Shown here: piece by piece, positions 13,740 to 27,048 of the stretch | Layout: each line of letters opens with the position of its first letter | Position numbering within the stretch: the first letter of the stretch is position 1 | NCBI GenBank assembly: GCA_964036045.1 | Contig: OZ038380.1 | Coordinates: forward strand, 7,587,913-7,651,912 | Length of the DNA stretch: 64,000 nucleotides | Direction of reading: 5' to 3' | Source: Eutreptiella sp. 'Long Island Sound 2002' | Lineage: Eukaryota > Euglenozoa > Euglenophyceae > Eutreptiales > Eutreptiaceae | The notes under the pieces: generated by a model | Told to the model about the DNA's origin: nothing | Databases searched by the model: none | What the model saw: the letters and a program-made list of their open reading frames with translations, nothing else | Translations under genes and position numbers: made by a program

Positions 13740-14990
13740 GCAGCATTGCCGCAAAAAACACATGGTTAGACCCCAGTTTTGTGTGCAATAATGATTTACC
13801 ACAGTCCAACCGTGACTTCTGCACAAAGGCTGCATGGCCAAGACGGAGCCAGTTTTGGGGCACAGTGGCCACAATGTGGGGCACAAACTGTGAGTGCAGC
13901 ATTGCCGCAAAAAGCACGTGCTGAGACCCCAGTTTTTGTGTGTAATAATGATTTACCACAGTCCAACCATGACTTCTGCACAAAGGCTGCATGGCCAAGA
14001 CGGAGCCAGTTTTGGAGAATTGTGACCAGAATGTGGGGCACAAACTGTCAGTGCAGCATTGCCGCAAAAAACACATGGTGTGACCCCAGTTTTGTGTGCA
14101 ATAATGATTTACCACAGTCCAATCATGACTTCTGCACAAAGGCTGCATGGCCAAGACCGAGCCAGTTTTGGAGCATTGTGACCACAATGTGGGGCACAAA
14201 CTGTGAGTGCAGCATTGCCGCAAAAAACACATGGTGAGACCCCAGTTTTGTGTGTAATAATGATTTACCACAGTCCAACCATGACTTCTGCACAAAAACT
14301 ACATGGCCAAGACCGAGCCAGTTTTGGGGCACAGTGGCCACAATGTGGGGCACAAACTGTGAGTGCAGCATTGCCGCAAAAAACACATGGTTAGACCCCA
14401 GTTTTGTGTGCAATAATGATTTACCACAGTCCAACCGTGACTTCTGCACAAAGGCTGCATGGCCAAGACGGAGCCAGTTTTGGGGCACAGTGGCCACAAT
14501 GTGGGGCACAAACTGTGAGTGCAGCATTGCCGCAAAAAGCACGTGCTGAGACCCCAGTTTTTGTGTGTAATAATGATTTACCACAGTCCAACCATGACTT
14601 CTGCACAAAGGCTGCATGGCCAAGACGGAGCCAGTTTTGGAGAATTGTGACCAGAATGTGGGGCACAAACTGTCAGTGCAGCATTGCCGCAAAAAACACA
14701 TGGTGTGACCCCAGTTTTGTGTGCAATAATGATTTACCACAGTCCAATCATGACTTCTGCACAAAGGCTGCATGGCCAAGACCGAGCCAGTTTTGGAGCA
14801 TTGTGACCACAATGTGGGGCACAAACTGTGAGTGCAGCATTGCCGCAAAAAACACATGGTGAGACCCCAGTTTTGTGTGTAATAATGATTTACCACAGTC
14901 CAACCATGACTTCTGCACAAAAACTACATGGCCAAGACCGAGCCAGTTTTGGGGCACAGTGGCCACAATGTGGGGCACAAACAGTGAGTG
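13740..14990. repeat. 4-mer duplication, offset 625 bp
   Basis: The segment of about 13,740-14,365 is repeated at about 14,365-14,990 with essentially the same variants: CCAACCGTGAC, AAGACGGAGCC, AAGCACGTGCTGAG, GGAGAATTGTGACCAG and AAACTGTCAGTG. The offset is 4 x 156 plus 1 because each copy contains one 157-bp marker monomer. Confidence 0.88.
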
Positions 14991-17900
14991 CAGCATTGCC
15001 GCAAAAAACATACGGTGAGGCCCCATTTTGGTGTGTAATAATGATTTACCACAGTCCAATCATGACTGCTGCACAAAGGCTGCATGGCCAAGACCGAGCC
15101 AGTTTCGGAGCATTGTGACCACAATGAGGGGCACAAACTGTGAGTGCAGTATTGCCGCAAAAAACACATGGTTAGACCCCAGTTTTGTGTGTAATAATGA
15201 TTTACCACAGTCCAATCATGACTTCTGCACAAAGGCTGAATGGCCAAGACCGAGCCAGTTTTGGGGCACAGTGGCCACAATGGGGGGCACAAACTGTGCG
15301 TGCAGCATTGCCGCAAAAAACACATGGTGAGACCCCAGTTTGGTGTGTAATAATGATTTACCACAGTCCAACGATGACTTCTGCACAAAGGCTGCATGGC
15401 CAAGACCGACCCAGTTTTGGAGCATTGTGACCACAATGAGGGGCACAAACAGTGAGTGCAGCATTGCCGCAAAATACACATGGTTAGACCCCAGTTTTGT
15501 GTGCAATAATGATTTACCACAGTCCAACCGTGACTTCTGCACAAAGGCTGCATGGCCAAGACGGAGCCAGTTTTGGGGCACAGTGGCCACAATGTGGGGC
15601 ACAAACTGTGAGTGCAGCATTGCCGCAAAAAGCACGTGCTGAGACCCCAGTTTTTGTGTGTAATAATGATTTACCACAGTCCAACCATGACTTCTGCACA
15701 AAGGCTGCATGGCCAAGACGGAGCCAGTTTTGGAGCATTGTGACCAGAATGTGGGGCACAAACTGTCAGTGCAGCATTGCCGCAAAAAACACATGGTGTG
15801 ACCCCAGTTTTGTGTGCAATAATGATTTACCACAGTCCAATCATGACTTCTGCACAAAGGCTGCATGGCCAAGACCGAGCCAGTTTTGGAGCATTGTGAC
15901 CACAATGTGGGGCACAAACTGTGAGTGCAGCATTGCCGCAAAAAACATACGGTGAGGCCCCAGTTTTGTGTGTAATAATGATTTACCACAGTCCAATCAT
16001 GACTGCTGCACAAAAACTGCATGGCCAAGACCGAGCCAGTTTCGGAGCATTGTGACCACAATAAGGGGCACAAACTGTGAGTGCAGTATTGCCGCAAAAA
16101 ACACATGGTTAGACCCCAGTTTTGTGTGTAATAATGATTTACCACAGTCCAATCATGACTTCTGCACAAAGGATGCATGGCCAAGACCGAGCCAGTTTTG
16201 GGGCACAGTGGCCACAATGTGGGGCACAAACAGTGAGTGCAGCATTGCCGCAAAAAACACATGGTGAGACCCCTGTTTTGTGTGCAATAATGATTTACCA
16301 CAGTCCAACCATGACTTCTGCACAAAGGCTGCATGGCCAAGACCGAGCCAGTTTTGGAGCATTGTGACCACAATGAGGGGCACAAACTGTGAGTGCAGCA
16401 TTGCCGCAAAAAACACATGGTGAGACCCCAGTTTTGTGTGTAATAATGATTTACCACAGTCCAATCATGACTGCTGCACAAAAACTGCATGGCCAAGACC
16501 GAGCCAGTTTTGGGGCACAGTGGCCACAATGTGGGGCACAAACAGTGAGTGCAGCATTGCCGCAAAAAACACATGGTGAGACCCCTGTTTTGTGTGCAAT
16601 AATGATTTACCACAGTCCAACCATGACTTCTGCACAAAGGCTGCATGGCCAAGACCGAGCCAGTTTTGGAGCATTGTGACCACAATGAGGGGCACAAACT
16701 GTGAGTGCAGCATTGCCGCAAAAAACACATGGTGAGACCCCAGTTTTGTGTGTAATAATGATTTACCACAGTCCAATCATGACTGCTGCACAAAAACTGC
16801 ATGGCCAAGACCGAGCCAGTTTCGGAGCATTGTGACCACAATAAGGGGCACAAACTGTGGGTGCAGTATTGCCGCAAAAAACACATGGTTAGACCCCAGT
16901 TTTGTGTGTAATAATGATTTACCACAGTCCAATCATGACTTCTGCACAAAGGCTGAATGGCCAAGACCGAGCCAGTTTTGGGGCACAGTGGCCACAATGT
17001 GGGGCACAAACTGTGCGTGCAGCATTGCCGCAAAAAACACATGGTGAGACCCCAGTTTGGTGTGTAATAATGATTTACCACAGTCCAACGATGACTTCTG
17101 CACAAAGGCTGCATGGCCAAGACCGACCCAGTTTTGGAGCATTGTGACCACAATGAGGGGCACAAACAGTGAGTGCAGCATTGCCGCAAAAAACACACGG
17201 TGAGGCCCCAGTTTTGTGTGTAATAATGATTTACCACAGTCCAATCATGACTTCTGCACAAAGGCTGCATGGCCAAGACCGAGCCAGTTTTGGGGCATTG
17301 TGACCACAATGTGGGGCACAAACAGTGAGTGTAGCATTGCCGCAAAATACACATGGTTAGACCCCAGTTTTGTGTGCAATAATGATTTACCACAGTCCAA
17401 CCGTGACTTCTGCACAAAGGCTGCATGGCCAAGACGGAGCCAGTTTTGGGGCACAGTGGCCACAATGTGGGGCACAAACTGTGAGTGCAGCATTGCCGCA
17501 AAAAGCACGTGCTGAGACCCCAGTTTTTGTGTGTAATAATGATTTACCACAGTCCAACCATGACTTCTGCACAAAGGCTGCATGGCCAAGACGGAGCCAG
17601 TTTTGGAGCATTGTGACCAGAATGTGGGGCACAAACTGTCAGTGCAGCATTGCCGCAAAAAACACATGGTGTGACCCCAGTTTTGTGTGCAATAATGATT
17701 TACCACAGTCCAATCATGACTTCTGCACAAAGGCTGCATGGCCAAGACCGAGCCAGTTTTGGAGCATTGTGACCACAATGTGGGGCACAAACTGTGAGTG
17801 CAGCATTGCCGCAAAAAACACATGGTGAGACCCCAGTTTTGTGTGTAATAATGATTTACCACAGTCCAACCATGACTTCTGCACAAAAACTACATGGCCA

Positions 17901-20336
17901 AGACCGAGCCAGTTTTGGGGCACAGTGGCCACAATGTGGGGCACAAACAGTGAGTGCAGCATTGCCGCAAAAAACATACGGTGAGGCCCCATTTTGGTGT
18001 GTAATAATGATTTACCACAGTCCAATCATGACTGCTGCACAAAGGCTGCATGGCCAAGACCGAGCCAGTTTCGGAGCATTGTGACCACAATGAGGGGCAC
18101 AAACTGTGAGTGCAGTATTGCCGCAAAAAACACATGGTTAGACCCCAGTTTTGTGTGTAATAATGATTTACCACAGTCCAATCATGACTTCTGCACAAAG
18201 GCTGAATGGCCAAGACCGAGCCAGTTTTGGGGCACAGTGGCCACAATGGGGGGCACAAACTGTGCGTGCAGCATTGCCGCAAAAAACACATGGTGAGACC
18301 CCAGTTTGGTGTGTAATAATGATTTACCACAGTCCAACGATGACTTCTGCACAAAGGCTGCATGGCCAAGACCGACCCAGTTTTGGAGCATTGTGACCAC
18401 AATGAGGGGCACAAACAGTGAGTGCAGCATTGCCGCAAAAAACACACGGTGAGGCCCCAGTTTTGTGTGTAATAATGATTTACCACAGTCCAATCATGAC
18501 TTCTGCACAAAGGCTGCATGGCCAAGACCGAGCCAGTTTTGGGGCATTGTGACCACAATGTGGGGCACAAACAGTGAGTGTAGCATTGCCGCAAAATACA
18601 CATGGTTAGACCCCAGTTTTGTGTGCAATAATGATTTACCACAGTCCAACCGTGACTTCTGCACAAAGGCTGCATGGCCAAGACGGAGCCAGTTTTGGGG
18701 CACAGTGGCCACAATGTGGGGCACAAACTGTGAGTGCAGCATTGCCGCAAAAAGCACGTGCTGAGACCCCAGTTTTTGTGTGTAATAATGATTTACCACA
18801 GTCCAACCATGACTTCTGCACAAAGGCTGCATGGCCAAGACCGAGCCAGTTTTGGGGCACAGTGACCACAATGTGGGGCACAAACTGTGAGTGCAGCATT
18901 GCCGCAAAAAACATACGGTGAGGCCCCAGTTTTGTGTGTAATAATGATTTACCACAGTCCAATCATGACTGCTGCACAAAAACTGCATGGCCAAGACCGA
19001 GCCAGTTTCGGAGCATTGTGACCACAATAAGGGGCACAAACTGTGAGTGCAGTATTGCCGCAAAAAACACATGGTTAGACCCCAGTTTTGTGTGTAATAA
19101 TGATTTACCACAGTCCAATCATGACTTCTGCACAAAGGATGCATGGCCAAGACCGAGCCAGTTTTGGGGCACAGTGGCCACAATGTGGGGCACAAACAGT
19201 GAGTGCAGCATTGCCGCAAGAAACACATGGTGAGACCCCTGTTTTGTGTGCAATAATGATTTACCACAGTCCAACCATGACTTCTGCACAAAGGCTGCAT
19301 GGCCAAGACCGAGCCAGTTTTGGAGCATTGTGACCACAATGAGGGGCACAAACTGTGAGTGCAGCATTGCCGCAAAAAACACATGGTGAGACCCCAGTTT
19401 TGTGTGTAATAATGATTTACCACAGTCCAATCATGACTGCTGCACAAAAACTGCATGGCCAAGACCGAGCCAGTTTTGGGGCACAGTGGCCACAATGTGG
19501 GGCACAAACAGTGAGTGCAGCATTGCCGCAAAAAACACATGGTGAGACCCCTGTTTTGTGTGCAATAATGATTTACCACAGTCCAACCATGACTTCTGCA
19601 CAAAGGCTGCATGGCCAAGACCGAGCCAGTTTTGGAGCATTGTGACCACAATGAGGGGCACAAACTGTGAGTGCAGCATTGCCGCAAAAAACACATGGTG
19701 AGACCCCAGTTTTGTGTGTAATAATGATTTACCACAGTCCAATCATGACTGCTGCACAAAAACTGCATGGCCAAGACCGAGCCAGTTTCGGAGCATTGTG
19801 ACCACAATAAGGGGCACAAACTGTGAGTGCAGTATTGCCGCAAAATACACATGGTTAGACCCCAGTTTTGTGTGTAATAATGATTTACCACAGTCCAATC
19901 ATGACTTCTGCACAAAGGCTGAATGGCCAAGACCGAGCCAGTTTTGGGGCACAGTGGCCACAATGTGGGGCACAAACTGTGCGTGCAGCATTGCCGCAAA
20001 AAACACATGGTGAGACCCCAGTTTGGTGTGTAATAATGATTTACCACAGTCCAACGATGACTTCTGCACAAAGGCTGCATGGCCAAGACCGACCCAGTTT
20101 TGGAGCATTGTGACCACAATGAGGGGCACAAACAGTGAGTGCAGCATTGCCGCAAAAAACACACGGTGAGGCCCCAGTTTTGTGTGTAATAATGATTTAC
20201 CACAGTCCAATCATGACTTCTGCACAAAGGCTGCATGGCCAAGACCGAGCCAGTTTTGGGGCATTGTGACCACAATGTGGGGCACAAACAGTGAGTGTAG
20301 CATTGCCGCAAAATACACATGGTTAGACCCCAGTTT
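14404..20336. repeat. 19-mer higher-order repeat, 2,966 bp, two adjacent copies
   Basis: Copy 1 (about 14,404-17,370) and copy 2 (about 17,370-20,336) align at +2,966, which is 19 x 156 plus 2 for the two T5 monomers each holds. Shared private variants include GGCCCCATTTTGGTG (15,019 and 17,985), GTTTCGGAGC with ACAATAAGGGGC, GACTGCTGCAC, AAGGATGCATGG, AAGGCTGAATGG, GGTGTGTAATAATG and CCAACGATG. One monomer with CACACGGTGAGG is present in copy 2 near 18,440 but absent near 15,475 of copy 1, and copy 2 lacks one monomer just after its marker at 18,761. The unit length is therefore unchanged despite two internal rearrangements. Confidence 0.85.
16153..16776. repeat. Local dimer repeat inside the 19-mer
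   Basis: Two 312-bp dimers (16,153-16,464 and 16,465-16,776) share CCCCTGTTTTGTGTGC and GGAGCATTGTGACC with TGAGGGGC. The same doubled dimer recurs 2,966 bp later at 19,119-19,742, so it predates the 19-mer duplication. Confidence 0.75.
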
Positions 20337-23300
20337 TGTGTGCAATAATGATTTACCACAGTCCAACCGTGACTTCTGCACAAAGGCTGCATGGCCAAGA
20401 CGGAGCCAGTTTTGGGGCACAGTGGCCACAATGTGGGGCACAAACTGTGAGTGCAGCATTGCCGCAAAAAGCACGTGCTGAGACCCCAGTTTTTGTGTGT
20501 AATAATGATTTACCACAGTCCAACCATGACTTCTGCACAAAGGCTGCATGGCCAAGACGGAGCCAGTTTTGGAGCATTGTGACCAGAATGTGGGGCACAA
20601 ACTGTCAGTGCAGCATTGCCGCAAAAAACACATGGTGTGACCCCAGTTTTGTGTGCAATAATGATTTACCACAGTCCAATCATGACTTCTGCACAAAGGC
20701 TGCATGGCCAAGACCGAGCCAGTTTTGGAGCATTGTGACCACAATGTGGGGCACAAACTGTGAGTGCAGCATTGCCGCAAAAAACATACGGTGAGGCCCC
20801 AGTTTTGTGTGTAATAATGATTTACCACAGTCCAATCATGACTGCTGCACAAAAACTGCATGGCCAAGACCGAGCCAGTTTCGGAGCATTGTGACCACAA
20901 TAAGGGGCACAAACTGTGAGTGCAGCATTGCCGCAAAAAACACATGGTTAGACCCCAGTTTTGTGTGTAATAATGATTTACCACAGTCCAATCATGACTT
21001 CTGCACAAAGGATGCATGGCCAAGACCGAGCCAGTTTTGGGGCACAGTGGCCACAATGTGGGGCACAAACAGTGAGTGCAGCATTGCCGCAAAAAACACA
21101 TGGTGAGACCCCTGTTTTGTGTGCAATAATGATTTACCACAGTCCAACCATGACTTCTGCACAAAGGCTGCATGGCCAAGACCGAGCCAGTTTTGGAGCA
21201 TTGTGACCACAATGAGGGGCACAAACTGTGAGTGCAGCATTGCCGCAAAAAACACATGGTTAGACCCCTGTTTTGTGTGTAATAATGATTTACCACAGTC
21301 GAACCATGACTTCTGCACAAAGGCTGCATGGCCAAGACCGAGCCAGTTTTGGAGCATTGTGACCACAATGAGGGGCACAAACTGTGAGTGCAGTATTGCC
21401 GCAAAAAACACATGGTTAGACCCCAGTTTTGTGTGTAATAATGATTTACCACAGTCCAATCATGACTTCTGCACAAAGGATGCATGGCCAAGACCGAGCC
21501 AGTTTTGGGGCACAGTGGCCACAATGTGGGGCACAAACAGTGAGTGCAGCATTGCCGCAAAAAACACATGGTGAGACCCCTGTTTTGTGTGCAATAATGA
21601 TTTACCACAGTCCAACCATGACTTCTGCACAAAGGCTGCATGGCCAAGACCGAGCCAGTTTTGGAGCATTGTGACCACAATGAGGGGCACAAACTGTGAG
21701 TGCAGCATTGCCGCAAAAAACACATGGTGAGGCCCCAGTTTTGTGTGTAATAATGATTTACCACAGTCCAATCACGACTGCTGCACAAAAACTGCATGGC
21801 CAAGACCGAGCCAGTTTCGGAGCATTGTGACCACAATAAGGGGCACAAATTGTGAGTGCAGTATTGCCGCAAAAAACACATGGTTAGACCCCAGTTTTGT
21901 GTGTAATAATGATTTACCACAGTCCAATCATGACTTCTGCACAAAGGATGCATGGCCAAGACCGAGCCAGTTTTGGGGCACAGTGGCCACAATGTGGGGC
22001 ACAAACAGTGAGTGCAGCATTGCCGCAAAAAACACATGGTGAGACCCCTGTTTTGTGTGCAATAATGATTTACCACAGTCCAACCATGACTTCTGCACAA
22101 AGGCTGCATGGCCAAGACCGAGCCAGTTTTGGAGCATTGTGACCACAATGTGGGGCACAAACTGTGAGTGCAGCATTGCCGCAAAAAACATACGGTGAGG
22201 CCCCAGTTTTGTGTGTAATAATGATTTACCACAGTCCAATCATGACTGCTGCACAAAAACTGCATGGCCAAGACCGAGCCAGTTTCGGAGCATTGTGACC
22301 ACAATAAGGGGCACAAACTGTGAGTGCAGTATTGCCGCAAAAAACACATGGTTAGACCCCAGTTTTGTGTGTAATAATGATTTACCACAGTCCAATCATG
22401 ACTTCTGCACAAAGGCTGAATGGCCAAGACCGAGCCAGTTTTGGGGCACAGTGGCCACAATGTGGGGCACAAACTGTGCGTGCAGCATTGCCGCAAAAAA
22501 CACATGGTGAGACCCCAGTTTGGTGTGTAAGAATGATTTACCACAGTCCAACGATGACTTCTGCACAAAGGCTGCATGGCCAAGACCGACCCAGTTTTGG
22601 AGCATTGTGACCACAATGAGGGGCACAAACAGTGAGTGCAGCATTGCCGCAAAAAACACACGGTGAGGCCCCAGTTTTGTGTGTAATAATGATTTACCAC
22701 AGTCCAATCATGACTTCTGCACAAAGGCTGCATGGCCAAGACCGAGCCAGTTTTGGGGCATTGTGACCACAATGTGGGGCACAAACAGTGAGTGTAGCAT
22801 TGCCGCAAAATACACATGGTTAGACCCCAGTTTTGTGTGCAATAATGATTTACCACAGTCCAACCGTGACTTCTGCACAAAGGCTGCATGGCCAAGACGG
22901 AGCCAGTTTTGGGGCACAGTGGCCACAATGTGGGGCACAAACTGTGAGTGCAGCATTGCCGCAAAAAGCACGTGCTGAGACCCCAGTTTTTGTGTGTAAT
23001 AATGATTTACCACAGTCCAACCATGACTTCTGCACAAAGGCTGCATGGCCAAGACGGAGCCAGTTTTGGAGCATTGTGACCAGAATGTGGGGCACAAACT
23101 GTCAGTGCAGCATTGCCGCAAAGAACACATGGTGTGACCCAAGTTTTGTGTGCAATAATGATTTACCACAGTCCAATCATGACTTCTGCACAAAGGCTGC
23201 ATGGCCAAGACCGAGCCAGTTTTGGAGCATTGTGACCACAATGTGGGGCACAAACTGTGAGTGCAGCATTGCCGCAAAAAACATACGGTGAGGCCCCAGT

Positions 23301-24082
23301 TTTGTGTGTAATAATGATTTACCACAGTCCAATCATGACTGCTGCACAAAAACTGCATGGCCAAGACCGAGCCAGTTTCGGAGCATTGTGACCACAATAA
23401 GGGGCACAAACTGTGAGTGCAGTATTGCCGCAAAAAACACATGGTTAGACCCCAGTTTTGTGTGTAATAATGATTTACCACAGTCCAATCATGACTTCTG
23501 CACAAAGGATGCATGGCCAAGACCGAGCCAGTTTTGGGGCACAGTGGCCACAATGTGGGGCACAAACAGTGAGTGCAGCATTGCCGCAAAAAACACATGG
23601 TGGAACCCCTGTTTTGTGTGCAATAATGATTTACCACAGTCCAACCATGACTTCTGCACAAAGGCTGCATGGCCAAGACCGAGCCAGTTTTGGGGCATTG
23701 TGACCACAATGAGGGGCACAAACTGTGAGTGCAGCATTGCCGCAAAAAACACATGGTTAGACCCCTGTTTTGTGTGTAATAATGATTTACCACAGTCGAA
23801 CCATGACTTCTGCACAAAGGCTGCATGGCCAAGACCGAGCCAGCTTTGGAGCATTGTGACCACAATGAGGGGCACAAACTGTGAGTGCAGCATTGCCGCA
23901 AAAAACACATAGTTAGACCCCAGTTTTGTGTGTAATAATGATTTACCACAGTCCAACCATGACCTCTGCACAAAGGCTGCATGGCCAAGACCGAGCCAGT
24001 TTTTGAGCATTGTGACCACAATGTGGGGCACAAACTGTGAGTGCAGCATTGCCGCAAAATACACATGGTTAGACCCCAGTTT
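20336..24082. repeat. Shorter, rearranged relatives of the 19-mer HOR
   Basis: After 20,336 the same monomer types recur in shorter blocks bounded by the T5 marker: about 20,336-22,833 (16 units plus 1) and about 22,833-24,082 (8 units plus 1). The block from 20,336 aligns with the 15,497-17,370 part of the 19-mer, with the ACAATAAGGGGC monomer 471 bp after the block start in both. It carries four extra monomers that repeat the CCCCTGTTTTG, AAGGATGC and TGAGGGGC types. Confidence 0.75.
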
Positions 24083-25950
24083 TGTGTGCAATAATAATTT
24101 ACCACAGTCCAACCGTGACTTCTGCACAAAGGCTGCATGGCCAAGACGGAGCCAGTTTTGGGGCACAGTGGCCACAATGTGGGGCACAAACTGTAAGTGC
24201 AGCATTGCCGCAAAAAGCACGTGCTGAGACCCCAGTTTTTGTGTGTAATAATGATTTACCACAGTCCAACCATGACTTCTGCACAAAGGCTGCATGGCCA
24301 AGACGGAGCCAGTTTTGGAGCATTGTGACCACAATGTGGGGCACAAAGTGTCACTGCAGCATTGCCGCAAAAAACACATGGTGTGACCCCAGTTTTGTGT
24401 GCAATAATGATTTACCACAGTCCAATCATGACTTCTGCACAAAGGCTGCATGGCCAAGACCGAGCCAGTTTTGGGGCATTGTGACCACAATGAGGGGCAC
24501 AAACTGTGAGTGCAGCATTGCCGCAAAAAACACATGGTTAGACCCCTGTTTTGTGTGTAATAATGATTTACCACAGTCGAACCATGACTTCTGCACAAAG
24601 GCTGCATGGCCAAGACCGAGCCAGTTTTGGAGCATTGTGACCACAATGAGGGGCACAAACTGTGAGTGCAGCATTGCCGCAAAAAACACATAGTTAGACC
24701 CCAGTTTTGTGTGTAATAATGATTTACCACAGTCCAACCATGACCTCTGCACAAAGGCTGCATGGCCAAGACGGAGCCAGTTTTGGGGCACAGTGGCCAC
24801 AATGTGGGGCACAAACTGTAAGTGCAGCATTGCCGCAAAAAGCACGTGCTGAGACCCCAGTTTTTGTGTGTAATAATGATTTACCACAGTCCAACCATGA
24901 CTTCTGCACAAAGGCTGCATGGCCAAGACGGAGCCAGTTTTGGAGCATTGTGACCACAATGTGGGGCACAAAGTGTCACTGCAGCATTGCCGCAAAAAAC
25001 ACATGGTGTGACCCCAGTTTTGTGTGCAATAATGATTTACCACAGTCCAATCATGACTTCTGCACAAAGGCTGCATGGCCAAGACCGAGCCAGTTTTGGG
25101 GCATTGTGACCACAATGAGGGGCACAAACTGTGAGTGCAGCATTGCCGCAAAAAACACATGGTTAGACCCCTGTTTTGTGTGTAATAATGATTTACCACA
25201 GTCGAACCATGACTTCTGCACAAAGGCTGCATGGCCAAGACCGAGCCAGTTTTGGAGCATTGTGACCACAATGAGGGGCACAAACTGTGAGTGCAGCATT
25301 GCCGCAAAAAACACATAGTTAGACCCCAGTTTTGTGTGTAATAATGATTTACCACAGTCCAACCATGACCTCTGCACAAAGGCTGCATGGCCAAGACCGA
25401 GCCAGTTTTGGAGCATTGTGACCACAATGTGGGGCACAAACTGTGAGTGCAGCATTGCCGCAAAATACACATGGTTAGACCCCAGTTTTGTGTGCAATAA
25501 TAATTTACCACAGTCCAACCGTGACTTCTGCACAAAGGCTGCATGGCCAAGACGGAGCCAGTTTTGGGGCACAGTGGCCACAATGTGGGGCACAAACTGT
25601 AAGTGCAGCATTGCCGCAAAAAGCACGTGCTGAGACCCCAGTTTTTGTGTGTAATAATGATTTACCACAGTCCAACCATGACTTCTGCACAAAGGCTGCA
25701 TGGCCAAGACGGAGCCAGTTTTGGAGCATTGTGACCACAATGTGGGGCACAAAGTGTCACTGCAGCATTGCCGCAAAAAACACATGGTGTGACCCCAGTT
25801 TTGTGTGCAATAATGATTTACCACAGTCCAATCATGACTTCTGCACAAAGGCTGCATGGCCAAGACCGAGCCAGTTTTGGGGCATAGTGGCCACAATGTG
25901 GGGCACAAACTGTGAGTGCAGCATTGCCGCAAAAAACACATGGTGAGACC
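24082..25950. repeat. 4/5-mer repeats carrying the T5 marker
   Basis: About 24,082-24,707 and about 24,707-25,332 match at +625, with shared variants AAAGTGTCACTGC, CACAGTCGAACC and ACACATAGTTAGAC. A third, longer copy follows with its marker at 25,630. The single-base deletion near 25,952 lies just beyond the end of this block. Confidence 0.8.
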
Positions 25951-25966
25951 CCAGTTTGTGTGTAAT
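25945..25966 (+). other. 155-bp monomer: one T lost
   Basis: GAGACCCCAGTTTGTGTG has three T instead of four. It falls at the border between domains II and III, and it is the last single-base length change until about 57.5 kb. Confidence 0.9.
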
Positions 25967-27048
25967 AATGATTTACCACAGTCCAACCATGACTTCTGCA
26001 CAAAAACTACATGGCCAAGACCGAGCCAGTTTTGGGGCATTGTGACCACAATGTGGGGCACAAACTGTGAGTGCAGCATTGCCGCAAAAAACATACGGTG
26101 AGGCCCCAGTTTTGTGTGTAATAATGATTTACCACAGTCCAATCATGACTTCTGCACAAAAACTGCATGGCCAAGACCGAGCCAGTTTTGGGGCACAGTG
26201 GCCACAATGTGGGGCACAAACAGTGAGTGCAGCATTGCCGCAAAAAACACATGGTGAGACCCCTGTTTTGTGTGCAATAAAGATTTACCACAGTCCAACC
26301 ATGACTTCTGCACAAAGGCTGCATGGCCAAGACCGAGCCAGTTTCGGAGCATTGTGACCACAACGAGGGACACAAACTGTGAGTGCAGCATTGCCGCAAA
26401 AAACACATGGTTAGACCCCAGTTTTGTGTGTAATAATGATTTACCACAGTCCAACCATGACTTCTGCACAAAGGATGCATGGCCAAGACCGAGCCAGTTT
26501 TGGGGCACAGTGGCCACAATGTGGGGCACAAACAGTGAGTGCAGCATTGCCGCAAAAAACACATGGTGAGACCCCTGTTTTGTGTGCAATAATGATTTAC
26601 CACAGTCCAACCATGACTTCTGCACAAAGGCTGCATGGCCAAGACCGAGCCAGTTTTGGAGCATTGTGACCACAATGTGGGGCACAAACTGTGAGTGCAG
26701 CATTGCCGCAAAAAACACATGGTTAGACCCCTGTTTTGTGTGTAATAATGATTTACCACAGTCCAACCATGACTTCTGCACAAAGGCTGCATGGCCAAGA
26801 CCGAGCCAGTTTTGGAGCATTTTGACCACAATGTGGGGCACAAACAGTGAGTGCAGCATTGCCGCAAAAAGCACATGGTTAGACCCCAGTTTTGTGTGTA
26901 ATAATGATTTACCACAGTCCAACCATGACTTCTGCACAAAGGCTGCATGGCCAAGACCGAGCCAGTTTTGGAGCACAGTGGCCACAATGTGGGGCACAAA
27001 CAGTGAGTGCAGCATTGCCGCAGAAAATACATGGTTAGACCCCATTTT

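Larger units (their letters stand above)
13921..25649 (+). repeat. Ten copies of the 157-bp GTGCTGAG/T5 marker monomer
   Basis: The marker is AAGCACGTGCTGAG followed by CCCCAGTTTTTGTGTG, with five T where four are normal. CTGAGACCCC of the marker starts at 13,921, 14,546, 15,639, 17,512, 18,761, 20,478, 22,975, 24,224, 24,849 and 25,630. Spacings are 625, 1,093, 1,873, 1,249, 1,717, 2,497, 1,249, 625 and 781 bp, each a whole number of 156-bp units plus one. The marker occurs nowhere else in the window. A single origin followed by repeated duplication of segments carrying it is the simplest reading. Most copies are followed by a monomer with AAGACGGAGCC; the one at 18,761 has lost that partner. 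Confidence 0.92.
11500..25950. repeat. Domain II: AAAGGCTGC units with 157-bp marker monomers
   Basis: Units here mostly carry AAAGGCTGCATGG and either GGGGCACAGTGGCC or GGAGCATTGTGACC. Local variants are TGAGGGGCAC, ATAAGGGGC, GACCGACCCAG, AAGACGGAGCC, GTTTCGGAGC and GACTGCTGC. The domain holds ten copies of a 157-bp monomer with five T in CAGTTTTTGTG. It consists of 4-, 7-, 19- and related higher-order repeats laid end to end. I see no non-satellite sequence in it. Confidence 0.85.
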
